The notes below the pieces were generated by a model, which ran no database searches, was not told the DNA's origin, and worked only from the letters and a program-made list of their open reading frames with translations. From NCBI GenBank assembly GCA_017871115.1, contig JAFCIZ010000001.1:6384001-6448000 (forward strand): 64,000 bases of DNA, read 5' to 3'. Source of the DNA: Cunninghamella blakesleeana. Its lineage: Eukaryota > Mucoromycota > Mucoromycetes > Mucorales > Cunninghamellaceae. Each line of letters starts with the position of its first letter. The first letter of the stretch is position 1. Both the position numbers and the translations under genes were made by a program. This document shows, piece after piece, positions 1 through 11,702 of this stretch.

Positions 1-894
1 AAAACATATAAAATTAACGTTTTTTATATTTTGAAATAAAAAAAAAGTCCTTTATGCAAAAGATAGTTTTGGATTATCGCCAAATCAAATATTTTTTTTT
101 TTCACTTTTGTTATGGTAACGAAATAATATTAAAAATTACCTTTGATAAGCGTATTATTCCATCAGTATTATATTTATTTTATTTTTAAAATATATCATA
201 TATAATAAAATTAAATTATATAGTTTTTATATAATTTCCTTATTTTTTAACAAACCCATTGAAAAAGAAAGAAATGTTTCAGGTGATTTACTTTGATCCA
301 AGAGTCGTCAACTTGGCATGCATTCATAATGATAAACAACATAGTACAAGATGGAGATGAGGTTTAAATTTAGGAAAATCATAGTATCACCTGCTGTTTT
401 TCCAAATCAAGACAAATACAAACTTAAAAAAAAAAATTTTTTTTTATTGACTTTTATTAAAAAGATTTTATTATATATACATATATATAGCAATAATGAT
501 AATAATGATAATAAAAATCAATATATTACAAGGATAATATATAAATACAAGTGCGGTTATTGTTTAAATAATATATAAAATATATGATATATTTAAATAT
601 GAGTAAATAAAATAATATTTTAGACAATGGATTAGTCCATGCAAATTGTCGGAGAATTAAAAAAAATCGGTACTATATAAAATAGCTTGCCTTTTTTAAT
701 TTTTTTTTTTTTTTGTTCTTTTCTCTTCTTTGTCTTCCTTTTTCTTTTAAACCACACTCCTAATTTTTTTTTATTATTATTAATCTTTTTATTATATTTA
801 ATCTCTTATTTGTATCATTAATACTTATCATTATAACGTGTTAAAATTGTTTAATTTTTAGTTTTTTCTTTTTTCTTTTCATCTTCAAGTAATA
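1..894. other. AT-rich intergenic DNA upstream of the CSC1-like gene
   Basis: No coding exon is recognisable. The stretch has long A and T runs, one A(11)T(9) block near 426-445, and a pyrimidine-rich tract (about 700-750 and 860-885) just before the CSC1-like start, typical of a fungal promoter and 5' UTR. The short open frame at about 351-578 is AT-driven and looks non-coding. Confidence 0.6.
674..682 (+). promoter_or_regulatory. Candidate TATA box of the CSC1-like gene
   Basis: TATATAAAA lies about 210 bp before the ATG at 895 and is followed by a T/C-rich tract. The match is good, but such words are frequent in this AT-rich DNA, so the assignment rests mainly on position. Confidence 0.35.
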
Positions 895-3800
895 ATGTCT
901 GATACTGGTGAAGATCAAAAAGGGTATGTATATAAATATATGGCAAAAGTTTTTATTTTATTATCATATATTTGTTTATATTTTGTCAACTAATTTATAT
1001 TTTATATTTATATTATTAAACGTTTATAGTTTCGATAGTTCAGTCCCAACCTTTATATCAGCTTTATGGTTCAATGCTGCACTTGCTGTTGGTTTTTTTG
1101 TAGCTTTTTTAATTCTTAAAAACAAACGCCCACAAACATATGCTCCAAGAACCTATGCTATACCTTTAGAGTAAAATAATTTTACAAATATTTATGTTTT
1201 GTGTATTTATTTATACAAACAGTATACTTATATATATACACACTTCTATTTATTATTGTTATTATCTATCTACAATAGAAAACGACCGCCTACACTATCG
1301 AAAGGGCCGATACTGTGGATAGTAGAAATGCTGAAAATACCTGATGATCAATTAATAAAATCAATGGGGTTGGATAGATTTATGATGCTCAAATTTTTAC
1401 GAATGGGCATTGTCGTCTTTGTTAGTTTTTCAATTATTGCTATTCCAATCTTATTCCCTCTTAATATCATTGGCCAAAAGGACTCTCCAGGACTTAATCT
1501 TCTTACTATGGGTAATGTGAATGATGCTAGGCGTTTATGGGCTCATTTGGTACTCTCTATTATTTTAACCGGTAAAATATATATACAACAGACTATAATG
1601 ATTAAAATCATAACTATTGTTTTTTCCTTTACTAACCTTTTTTTTAATAGCTGGATTAATATATTATACATTCCGTGAAACTAGACATTATTTAGTATTA
1701 AGACGTAACTACTTATTATCAGATGAATATAGGGAATCTGTGATGGCACGTAGTCTTTTTGTTCCCTCTATTCCTGAAGGAATAAACAATGTAGAAGCTC
1801 TTAAAAGAATTTTTGGTCGGTTCCCTGGTGGCGTCCGTTTTGTTTGGCTCAATCGGTAAAGAAAAAAAAAAAAGGAAAATAAGTGGTAAAAAAAAATGTA
1901 ACAAGTAACACAATTCTTAATTTGCTTTTTTTTTAAAACCCCATTTTTTTAAAAAAAAATCTATGCATATTATTTAGCGACTTAAAAGACCTTCCAGATC
2001 AAGTGGATGAACGTCAAAAAAATGTGTGTAACCTTGAATCAACAATTACTAAGGTGATCTTAGCCTCTTACAAACACAATGCTAAAAATACCAACAAAGA
2101 TCTTGAAAATGGAACAATAGAAAATGGTATTATTCCTGAAAAATTACGTCCAACACATCGTGTGAAACCTAGCTTTTTACCTTTTGGACTTCCTGGTATT
2201 GGTCGTAAAGTAGATTCTATCCAATATTATAATGAAGAAATTACTCGCTTAAATCAAGAAATTGAAGCTAAACAACGTGATATTAAATCTTATACTCAAC
2301 GTAATTCAGCCTTTATTGAATTCAATCAGCAAGCTGCTGCTCAAATGGCTGCTCAAACTTTGATTCATCATGAAGAATTAAAAATGGCTCCTCGTTATGT
2401 TCAAATTGCTCCTAATGATATTATATGGGAAAACATGAATATCAAATCCTCTGAACGTTTAATTCGTCGTTTTATCAGCATTTCTATAACTTCTGTGATC
2501 ATTATCTTTTGGGCTATCCCTATCACTTTTGTTCAAGCTATTTCTAATTTGGATAAACTCAGTAATATTCTTCCATTTTTAAAATTCATTCAATTATTGG
2601 GTCCTACTATTGTTGGTATTTTCCAAGGTATTATTCCTCCTGTATTTTTGGCTATTTTAATTTCTTTGGTACCCATTGTTTTCTCTATGTTATCCAAACT
2701 TGAAGGTATCCCTCAAAGATCTTTCGTTACTTTGTCTCTTCTTCACAAATATTTTTCGTTCCAGGTAAAAAGATACATGAATGAAATAAATGATTTTATA
2801 ATATATATATTATGTTTATCTTTTTATGCTCATACTTTTTTTTTGAAATTATTTTTTTAAAATAGTATGTTGATGTAGTTTTAGTGTCTACCATTGCTGG
2901 TGGTGTTATCAATACTATTTCTCAAGTTAAGGACAATCCTCTTGGTATCATCAACATTTTAGCAGAAAATTTACCCAAAGCATCTACTTTCTTTATTACC
3001 TTTGTCATGCTTCAAGCTATTAACGGTGCTGGGTCAGCCATTTTACAATTAGTTCCATTCATCATGTCTTTTATTAAACCATTTCTCAGTACCACTCCTC
3101 GTGATATCTTTATACAAAAAAGAACATTGGCTACTGTTAATATTGGTACTTTAATCCCATCACACACCGTCATTTTTATTTTGGGAATTTTATATTCCAC
3201 CATTGCACCATTGATTCTCCCTTTCACTTGCCTTTTCTTCTGCCTTCATTACTTTGTTTACCTTTATCAATTCTTATACGTCTATGAACTTGACTTTGAA
3301 ACTGCGGGAAGAGGTTTTACAAGGGCCATCCGTCATGTCTATGTTGGTATTCTTACCTGGCAATTAACAATGGTTGGTTTATTCGCTGTCCGTGGTAGTG
3401 AAGCTATTGGTCAATTAGTAGTTATGATTGTTCTCGTGTTTGTAACAATCTTTTCACTTGCTATTTATGACAAATCTTTCAAACCACTTATCCGATATGT
3501 TCCTATTGAAAGCTTTGATGAAGTCTCTACCACCACTAAGTCCAGTACTCTCAATGGAAAGAGTAAAGCTATGGAAGTATTGGACAATAAAGGATTATCT
3601 AATAATGTACATGTCAAACATATTGAAGAAGACAAACGTGGTTTAACCTCTGCTGAATCTTTATCATCTCAATCAAGTATATCTCATTCTCAGAATCAAT
3701 CTCATATTGCTAACGGTGAAACTACAGCTACTGAAACCTCTTCCTCATCACAAGAATTACGTCAACGCAAAGGCCAACAACAGCATAATCATCTTGAACA

Positions 3801-4311
3801 TGACGATGAAGATGATGCCCTCTTCCAAGATGCTAATACTGATGCTGAAGAATATTACTTTGACATGAAAGCTAAATTGGAAAATGAAGTTAGCAAATCA
3901 AATGCTGACGATGATGTTAGAAATCCAGCCGTCAGTACTTCTGTTAAAAAACTTTATGCTTCTCAAGCTTATATGCACCCTGCTGCTTTCAGTACACAAC
4001 CTCCTGTATGGATACCAGAAGATGAACTTGGTATTACAAAGAAAGAATTGGAAGAATTGAAATCAAAAGGCGTCTTTGCTGTTAGTCAATATGCCACTTG
4101 TTATAGAAATAATAAACAAAAGGGTAAAGTAGAAATCGATGAAGAAACTTTAATTGTTCAACAAAAAGGTATTCCTGGTGCTTTACCATCTCCCGGTCTT
4201 TACTTATGCAATGTTCAAGATTATATTCGCAATTTTGTTGATAACTTTAATTACTTTGCTTCTGCTTCATTGGGTGGTAATATTTTTGGTGCAATCACTG
4301 GTCAATTCTAA
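895..4311 (+). CDS. CSC1/OSCA/TMEM63-type stress-gated cation channel (RSN1 family)
   Basis: Exons 895-923, 1030-1170, 1279-1571, 1651-1855, 1978-2764 and 2866-4311 join to 966 codons. The start MSDTGEDQKG leads into the N-terminal membrane segment (SVPTFISALWFNAALAVG), the loop that includes RPQTYAPRTY, two more helices, then a cytosolic domain and the multi-helix DUF221 channel core (FWAIPITFVQAISNL, GIIPPVFLAILISLVPIVFS, and the segment ending FETAGRGFTRAIRH). After the last helix comes a hydrophilic Ser/Glu/Asp-rich cytoplasmic tail of about 270 residues. The family forms calcium-permeable osmosensitive channels; some fungal members (Rsn1, Phm7, Spo75) have other or unknown roles, so the substrate is inferred. 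The gene is complete and of usual length. The exact paralogue is not resolved. Confidence 0.93.
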
Positions 4312-5868
4312 AAAATATAATATTAATAACAACTACCTTTTAATTCATTTTATATATAATATATTAATATGTACATGATAATAATAATAACAATATTTTT
4401 ATATATCAAAAAAAAAAAAAAAGAACTCATATATATCTACTATTCAAGTAATAATTTTTTATTTTATATTCTTTATATTATTTTTATTGTAATAATAAAA
4501 TTAAAAATAAAGTAAGAAATCGTACATACGACTATTTTGAGTTTTGGAAAGATAACCTCTATAACTTTATGATTACATTTTAATATCGTTTAATACTGTT
4601 TTTATTTATCAAACAAATAAAAAAACGAAAAAATGAGGGACAAAAAAAATCAATAGATTATAAAAAATAGTTTTTTTTATCATTTATTTCATTCTCATTA
4701 TTTGAGTCTTATTGTCACGAATGTAACTTGATGACTACATGAGATACTTTTTTTTCACAATCTAAAATAAATAAAAATAAACAGCTAGGACACTATGTAG
4801 TTATTTTGCAATATTTTTTTTTATAGAAATAATAATGGTAATTACACGTATAGTTAAATGTCAATAATAACAAAAGGAAATTATGAATAATATAAAAGAT
4901 GAATCATTCAATTTTCAGATTACACAATTTTTTCTTTGTTTACTTCTCCAACAATCAACGATAAATAAAGTAATGTAACATCCTTTTTTAGGGAATAAAT
5001 GATACCACTCAACAACGAAAAAAAATGATGATCGGCCCTACACTTTCAGTACCCGCTCACATGTTTTCCTTTTAAGTGTGAATTCAAATGATCAAAAAAA
5101 GAGCTTTTTTGATAACCATTTATATTTATTTGTTTACTTTTTACGTATTTTATAATGTGTATATAAATAGTAAAATTAATAATACTTTTTTTTTTATATT
5201 TAAGTAATTATATATATATAAATATATGATTTTATTAGTAATGTTACCAAAACAAAAAACAACAAAAATAAAAAAGGATAAATGAAAGAAAGAGAAATAA
5301 AAAATATGATAATAATAATAAAAAAATAAAAAAGGGTCAAGAAATGGAATACATACAAGAGAACTAAAAAAAAAAGTAATTTGTAAAAAAAAATAAAAAT
5401 AAATAATACTCAACACCTTATGATCGAAAACTTAAAAATATAGTTGAATATATTATCAATGTATAAAGGAGATAATAGTAATAATAAAAAAAAGGGGGGA
5501 TAACCAGTAAGTAGCTTAATAGCACTAATAATAAAAAGTATCTTTGTTGTTGTTGGTTTTTTTTTTTTGGTTTTTTGATTTTTTGAATTTTTTTTTTTTT
5601 TGGTTGTTACTTTTTTTGTTTTGTTTTGTTTTGTTTCTTTTGGAAGGGGTGAATATACTTATAAATATATATATATATATTTATATGTGGATTGATGTAT
5701 TTGGTGCATGATAATAGTATATATATAATAAGAGAATAATAAAGGAAAGAAACAAAATAATAATAATAGTAAAAGAAGAAAAAGTTCATTTCATAAGAAT
5801 AAAATATAATAAAATATAAATATAAATGTATATAGATATAATAAAAAATAAAAATAAAAAATAAAAAT
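4312..5868. other. Intergenic DNA between convergent CSC1-like and MUB1-like genes
   Basis: This 1.56 kb separates two 3' ends. It is AT-rich with many A/T runs, (TA)n near 5211-5222 and 5668-5680, and a purine-rich strand at 5280-5400. The F/Y-rich open frames on the minus strand are AT-driven. I see no RNA gene. Confidence 0.55.
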
Positions 5869-6756
5869 CTAGTCAATTTCCATTAAATCTTCCTGTTGAA
5901 TTGATTGCATTGATTCTGTGGTATCTACTTCAACTTCAGTGGATGACCCTGAGGCTAAGCTTTGTGCAGATCGAGAATGACGACGACGTCGATGATAAAA
6001 CAACAATGATTGTTGATTGGGTAAAAGTCTGTCAGATAATGTATCATTATGAGGAGATGATGGAGAAATAGATGTAGTTGTAGTTGTGGTAGTAGTAGTA
6101 ATATTCATCGTATTACGTTGTTGTGATTGCTGTGGTGATGTTTGTGGTAATTGATTATGTTGATCATTTGTATTGGATCTTTGATATAAATGATTATGAT
6201 TATGGTGTCGCTGTTGTTGGTGATGATGATGATCTCGTGAATTATTTTCCTCTTCTTCTGTTTCCATTTCTAAACTATTTCCATTGTCATTTTCATCCGA
6301 CATAGCTCTTTGATCCTGATGTGATATTGATAAAGCTGTTTGCTCATGCTGTTGTTGTTGTTGCTGTCGACTTTCATCCAAATTTATTGGTATATGAGTC
6401 GTAGTTGTATTTTCATCCAATGATCCAAGTTGATCTGTAGCAGCAAGGGTATTATCTACAGGTGGTTCTGTTGTTACTGGAGCTGTCACTGTTGTTGATG
6501 CCATCGCACTTGCTACATGGCTTGAATGACTGTGATTTCTTTCTACACACCACCAACGATGACCTTCTGCCCATGCTCTAGATTGACAATTTTTTGAACA
6601 GTATTTGGCTTTTCGACTGTAAAATAAAAATAAAAAAGAGTGAAAGATTAAATTAAATTGAAACATATTTTGTATGCAATATTATTTTAAATTAATAGGT
6701 TTTTTTTAAATCCAGTTTTAATTATTATATTAATCAGTTTCGTTTTTTTGTTTACT

Positions 6757-6798
<42 letters not shown>

Positions 6799-8079
6799 TT
6801 TTAAATAATGGTTTACTTACCATCGACGACATTTAGCAAATTCCCGTGGAAATCTTTCCCATTTACCACAATGCATATAAGCACATTGACGGATACCACC
6901 TTGAGATTCATCTTTTCTACAAGCATTTCGCATGATCACACCAGCCCAGTAAATGATAGTTTGAGAATGGATACGATGTGTGAATCTTTCTACAATTGAA
7001 AAAACGTTTTTACGATGATTATTGTGGAATGTTTGTCGAATATGAGAATACTTGGATAAATAAGCTAATAATTGTAATGATAATAGGATATCTTCTTCAC
7101 GATGTAAAATAGCATCTACAGAAAGGCTATTGAGCAAAGGAATGGATGATAAACATGTATTTCTATTTTTTGGCTTGGCTTTAACGTTGTGTGATAAGAA
7201 GGTACGTCGTTTAGGTGCTTCAAAAGATACGTTCGAAGAGGCAAAACTAAAAGGTGAAGCTGATAACATCGGTAAGGCCGAAGATGATGATGAATCTGTT
7301 GGATTTAGAAAAGTTGCTAAGGGATTAGAACGTTGATGAGTAGATGGAGTTGTTCCAGTTGAGTTGTTACTAATATTATCAAAGTCTGTTTCAGAAGTAT
7401 TATTATCGCTGTTATTAATATTGTTGTTGTTGTTGTTTTGAGGCTGTGGGTAAATACTTATAATTCGTCTAGATGTTGTTGTTACTGGAGTTGAACGAGA
7501 TTGAGGAGGTAGAGGCATAGTAGGTAAAGAAAGTGCAGTATTATTATTGTTATTTGTTGCCGTTGTTGGTGTAGTTATATTAGTTAAGTTATTGTTATTA
7601 TTATTGTTATTATCATGAATAATACTTGAATTATTATTATTATTAATCAACTGATGTAATGGTTTATTACGTTCTTGTTCTTTTTCTATTTTAGCTTGCT
7701 CTAATGCTCTTAAAAAATTTTCTAAAATAGCCAAAACAACATGGACAGCCCCTACTTCTACAACACGAGTACGTATAGCTTCTGTTCCTCTAACACCGAT
7801 ATTTACTACACATTGAAAAGCTAATGACCATTTCCATAAAGAGTGTTTGTCCGTATTTTGGCAAGTTGCAAGGATCTTTACTAATCGTTCTAAACCACCA
7901 TCGGAAGCTAATATTTCACGAATACGGGGTGATGTGGACGTCATATAAACTAGATGAGTTAATGAATTTACTAATGGTAAAGTTGCTGTACAATCTAATG
8001 CTCGACGATCATATAATGCTGAAGAGATTACTATAGCAGCTTTATTTTGAGCTGGAGAGCTAAAATTGGGCTCACGCAT
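5869..8079 (-). CDS. MUB1: MUB1/SamB-like MYND zinc-finger protein
   Basis: Exons 8079-6821 and 6616-5869 join to 668 codons. The start is MREPNFSSPAQNKAAIVISS; the longer frame upstream is a phenylalanine-rich reading of a T-rich leader. The first 170 residues form a conserved helical, ARM-like region (LVYMTSTSPRIREIL, WKWSLAFQCVVNIGVRGTE). A long Asn/Ser/Thr-rich insert follows, then a second conserved block. The MYND finger spans the intron: CAYMHC, KCRRC, YCSKNC, ending HRWWC. The tail is His/Gln/Ser-rich. In yeast, Mub1 partners the E3 ligase Ubr2 to destroy Rpn4; Aspergillus SamB affects morphogenesis. The role here is inferred from that orthology. The gene is divergent from DET1. Confidence 0.88.
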
Positions 8080-8537
8080 AACAAGTAGATGAATATATAA
8101 AAAAAAGGAAGAAGAAAAAATATATAAAAAGGGAAAAGGGAAAAAGGAATAATAAAAAAAAAAAAATAAAAGAGAGAAAGAGAGAAAGAAAGAGAGGAAA
8201 AAAAAAAAAATAAGGGAAATAAATAATAGAAAGAAAAAAGAGAAGAGAAAAAAAAAAACAGTTGCGACGAATTTTTTTATCATCAACTGATGAAAAAAAA
8301 AATCGGAGTTGAATTTTTAACCATAAAAAATCATCATCATTTTTTTGCTTCTCTTTTTCTTTTTCTTTTTCTTTTCCCAATTAAAGTAACTAAAGTATGT
8401 TTACAACTTTATTTACTTAATTAATATATGTATTTTACTGCTCATAATGTTTGTATAAGAAATATAATAAAGATATTTATAAAGTTATATATATATATAT
8501 TCATTTTTCTAATGTAAATTCTCACCTTGACAACCAT
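8080..8537. promoter_or_regulatory. Shared divergent promoter region of MUB1-like and DET1 genes
   Basis: About 460 bp separate the two start codons. It is strongly strand-asymmetric: purine-rich on the plus strand from 8100 to 8250, giving a pyrimidine-rich leader for the minus-strand gene, then T/C-rich around 8340-8375 and (TA)n at 8487-8500 before DET1. No specific factor site was recognised. Confidence 0.5.
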
Positions 8538-9090
8538 ATGTTTCCTAGGCAACCATCTTTATCATTACATGATCAGCTTAAGCAACGTCAAAAAGGAATA
8601 CATAATAAAAAATCAGCCATAGCAACAGCTAGATCAGCTTATAATCATATTACTCCAAATCACACTATATATAAAGTACAGACTCCTAATGATATAATAA
8701 TATTAAGGTTTACACCAGACGGAAAGGTAAATATATAAAGTTATAAAAACAACAATTAGAATAAAGGTAGGAATAATAGTAAAAAATAAAAATAAACTTT
8801 ATATTAAAGAAATATAAACTTTTATCGTATATCTATTATGTGCATGTTTATATAAATATAATAAAATAAAATAGTACTTGATCTGTTTTTCAAATATGTT
8901 AGACGAGTTACTCCTGTACAACCTTAAAACTTGCGTTTATCCATGGCAGAATAATAATGATCTAATGGGAAATTGCTTTGATCACTTCTTTCAATTGAAA
9001 TACAGACAGCCTATCAATATTCCGGATGGTCACTTTTTATGTAAAGACTTTTATTTAATTACAAATAATATAAAATATGTAAGTATTCAT

Positions 9091-9121
<31 letters not shown>

Positions 9122-11360
9122 ATAAACGATAGCATTATTCTTATTTCATTTTCATTTTCATTTTCATTTTTTTTACTTTTTATAATGAATGTTATAAAAT
9201 AGATCATTTTAGCGTCATCTAAAGTAGTCTATGCACCTTTAAATCGCAGATCATTATATCCTACTTCGTTGGATGATATTAAAATTCTAAATGACTATAT
9301 ATTTTACAGTATTGACTTAGAAACTGGTCAGGTACATTCATCATCATCGAAAAAATAAAAATAAAAACTAAATAAGCAAAAACTATAATTATAATTATAA
9401 TGTTTATATACATATTTAGTTAATTAGTCAATTTACACAATCATCCGACTTTTTACATCTTAATCATCATGCCTGTGTGAATTTATATGAACAAATGTTT
9501 GCTATTCTCTCATTGAAGTACCAAACTATCAAAATTCTTTTAATTGACGTAAATTGCTAAACAATGGTAAAAAAAAAATAGAAATGACTGGGTAATTTTT
9601 TTAATATATATATATGTATCATTTAAAATAGTTACAAGGAAAATTCCATGAATTAAGATCTATTGGAAATTATTTATACCCTGATGACGAATTAATGATC
9701 AGTAGACAAGAAGATAATGAAATGCAATATATTTATCAGCAACAAGAGCAGGAACAGGATCAAAATAAGCAATCACAATCAAGATCTACAATCAACAGAA
9801 AATTTCAAAATAGTAATGGAATCAAATCAGATTCTTCGATATCTATGGAAACAGATAATACTCCAGTTGGAATTACAGGTCATACTTTGAATAATTTGTC
9901 TTATGGAAATGAAAATTTATTTCAACAATCTATTGTTGATGATTCTCAAGCGGTAAGTTTGTTTTTGTTTTATTATATCTAAAAGAAAATCATAAGCATA
10001 TACTAACATTCAAAATCAAATACATTAATCACATATTCTTATTATGAATATTATAAAATTAGAAAAATCAAGTATATGGATCATTTCAACAAGCTTTTTT
10101 ATCAAAATTATTTAAAATGGCAGCAATGAAAAATGATGGGTAATATTTGATTGTTTTGTTAATTAACTAATTACTAAATTAATAATAGTAATAACAATAA
10201 AAGCAATCGCTTTATTATCATTTTAATGTTAGCCTTATTAATGTTTAATATTAAATCTTATAACCGTGCTAATGTAGAGTATCATTACAACAGTATTATC
10301 GGAACTTCAATGTCTATTCAAGCATGAGGTATTGGCGAATGCAATATTTAAATGAACAAAAAATTCTAATCAAATTGGTACCATCTACTACTTCACTAAT
10401 ATCGGTAATAATAAAGAGTGCATATATATTATAGGATGGATGATATTTTCATGAATGTTTTATTTATTTATTTTTTAAATAATAATAGACAACAGAATCT
10501 TTAAATCATTTAAGCATATTTGTTATTTTTAATTTGGAAACCTCTCAAATTGATGAAATTTTTGATAATTCAAATGAGCGAATTATTGATCTGTTTGTTG
10601 AATATGGTAATACTTTACGTGGCCCCCCACCAACAGGAATTCAATGGTATGGATCACATTGTGGAAATAATTATAAAGCTAAAGCAATGTTAAATAAGCA
10701 ATTACACACATGGATTTGTTCAAAGCAAGGAAGGTAAATTATAATTATAACTATAATAAAATACAGAAGAAAAAAGGTTATAAAAAACATTTTATTATAT
10801 ATATATATTCTAATAGTTATTCTGAAGGTATTAAACAATTATCTATGGAATTGCCTATTCAATGTCAAACGTATATGGATTGCCCTTACTTTGATTTAAA
10901 TTTATATTCTTTTGATGAAAATTTAATACTACCAACTGATAAGTAAATTAAAATTTAATAGTAAAAGCATATTATATAATAGCGTTCTTTTATTAATATA
11001 TTTTTTTTAAAAAATAGTAAACTTAGAACTAATAATGAAGTAATCAAATTTTATTCAAGCGATTCACATGAACTCATCTTTAAAATTGATCCAAACCCGT
11101 ATCCTACTTTACGACAAAATTCATCTCATACTCTAAGGTAAAAAAAAATAAAAAATAAAATAACCTAGTTTTTCTTCAATGATAATGATGGTTCCTGAAT
11201 TTTTATAAATACGTGTTGTTTTATATAATATTTTATATTTATTAGGCGAATGTCAAATATGATTCCCCATCCTTTTTACCCATTCATTATTACTAGGCAA
11301 TATTCAAACAACTACTCCCAAACTATTAATTTTCATGTATATAAACTCGATATTACTTAA
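8538..11360 (+). CDS. DET1: DET1 homologue (DDB1-CUL4 ubiquitin ligase adaptor family)
   Basis: Eleven exons: 8538-8726, 8875-9078, 9203-9331, 9420-9548, 9632-9952, 10063-10139, 10278-10404, 10489-10733, 10817-10942, 11018-11137 and 11246-11360, totalling 593 codons (animal DET1 is about 550). Restored protein matches DET1 throughout: FTPDGKYLICFSNM near the N terminus, YYRNFNVYSSMRYWRMQYL in the middle, QLSMELPIQCQTY then DCPYFDLNLYSFDE, and a C terminus with HPFYPFIITRQYSN. A Gln/Asn/Ser-rich insert of about 75 residues sits in exon 5. In animals and plants DET1 binds DDB1 in CUL4 complexes (COP1/DDA1 partners) and directs degradation or chromatin regulation; the fungal role is inferred. 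An in-frame ATG at 8451 exists, but 8538 fits the conserved start better. Confidence 0.9.
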
Positions 11361-11702
11361 AACATATAATCTTTTTATTTTTATTTTTTCGTTTTTTATT
11401 AATTATTTATATATTTTTTTTATGTAGCCCATAAATATATAGTGCTAATTAATGTATGCAATATTAATAAAAATGTAATAAAAATGATAATAAAAATGAC
11501 AAGAGCATAATAATAATAAAATAAAAATGCAATGATGAATGAAATGAAAATTAGTAGAATAAATATATATAAAATTAAGATATAAATAGGGTAAATAATA
11601 CTAACACTAATGTTACTAATAATAATAATAATAATAATAATAAGAGAATTAAAAATGATTATTTAAAAAAATGAGAAAAGAAATTGAAAAAAAAAAAATT
11701 GA
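11361..11702. other. Short convergent intergenic region, DET1 to DNA2
   Basis: This 342 bp stretch holds the two 3' UTRs. It is A/T-rich with a trinucleotide (ATA/TAA) run near 11620-11643 and no coding signal. Confidence 0.55.

Noticed and set aside
8072..8380. Phe/Tyr/Leu-rich minus-strand ORFs upstream of the MUB1-like start
   Set aside because: They are translations of a purine/pyrimidine-asymmetric leader (poly-A/G on plus, T/C on minus) with no family features.
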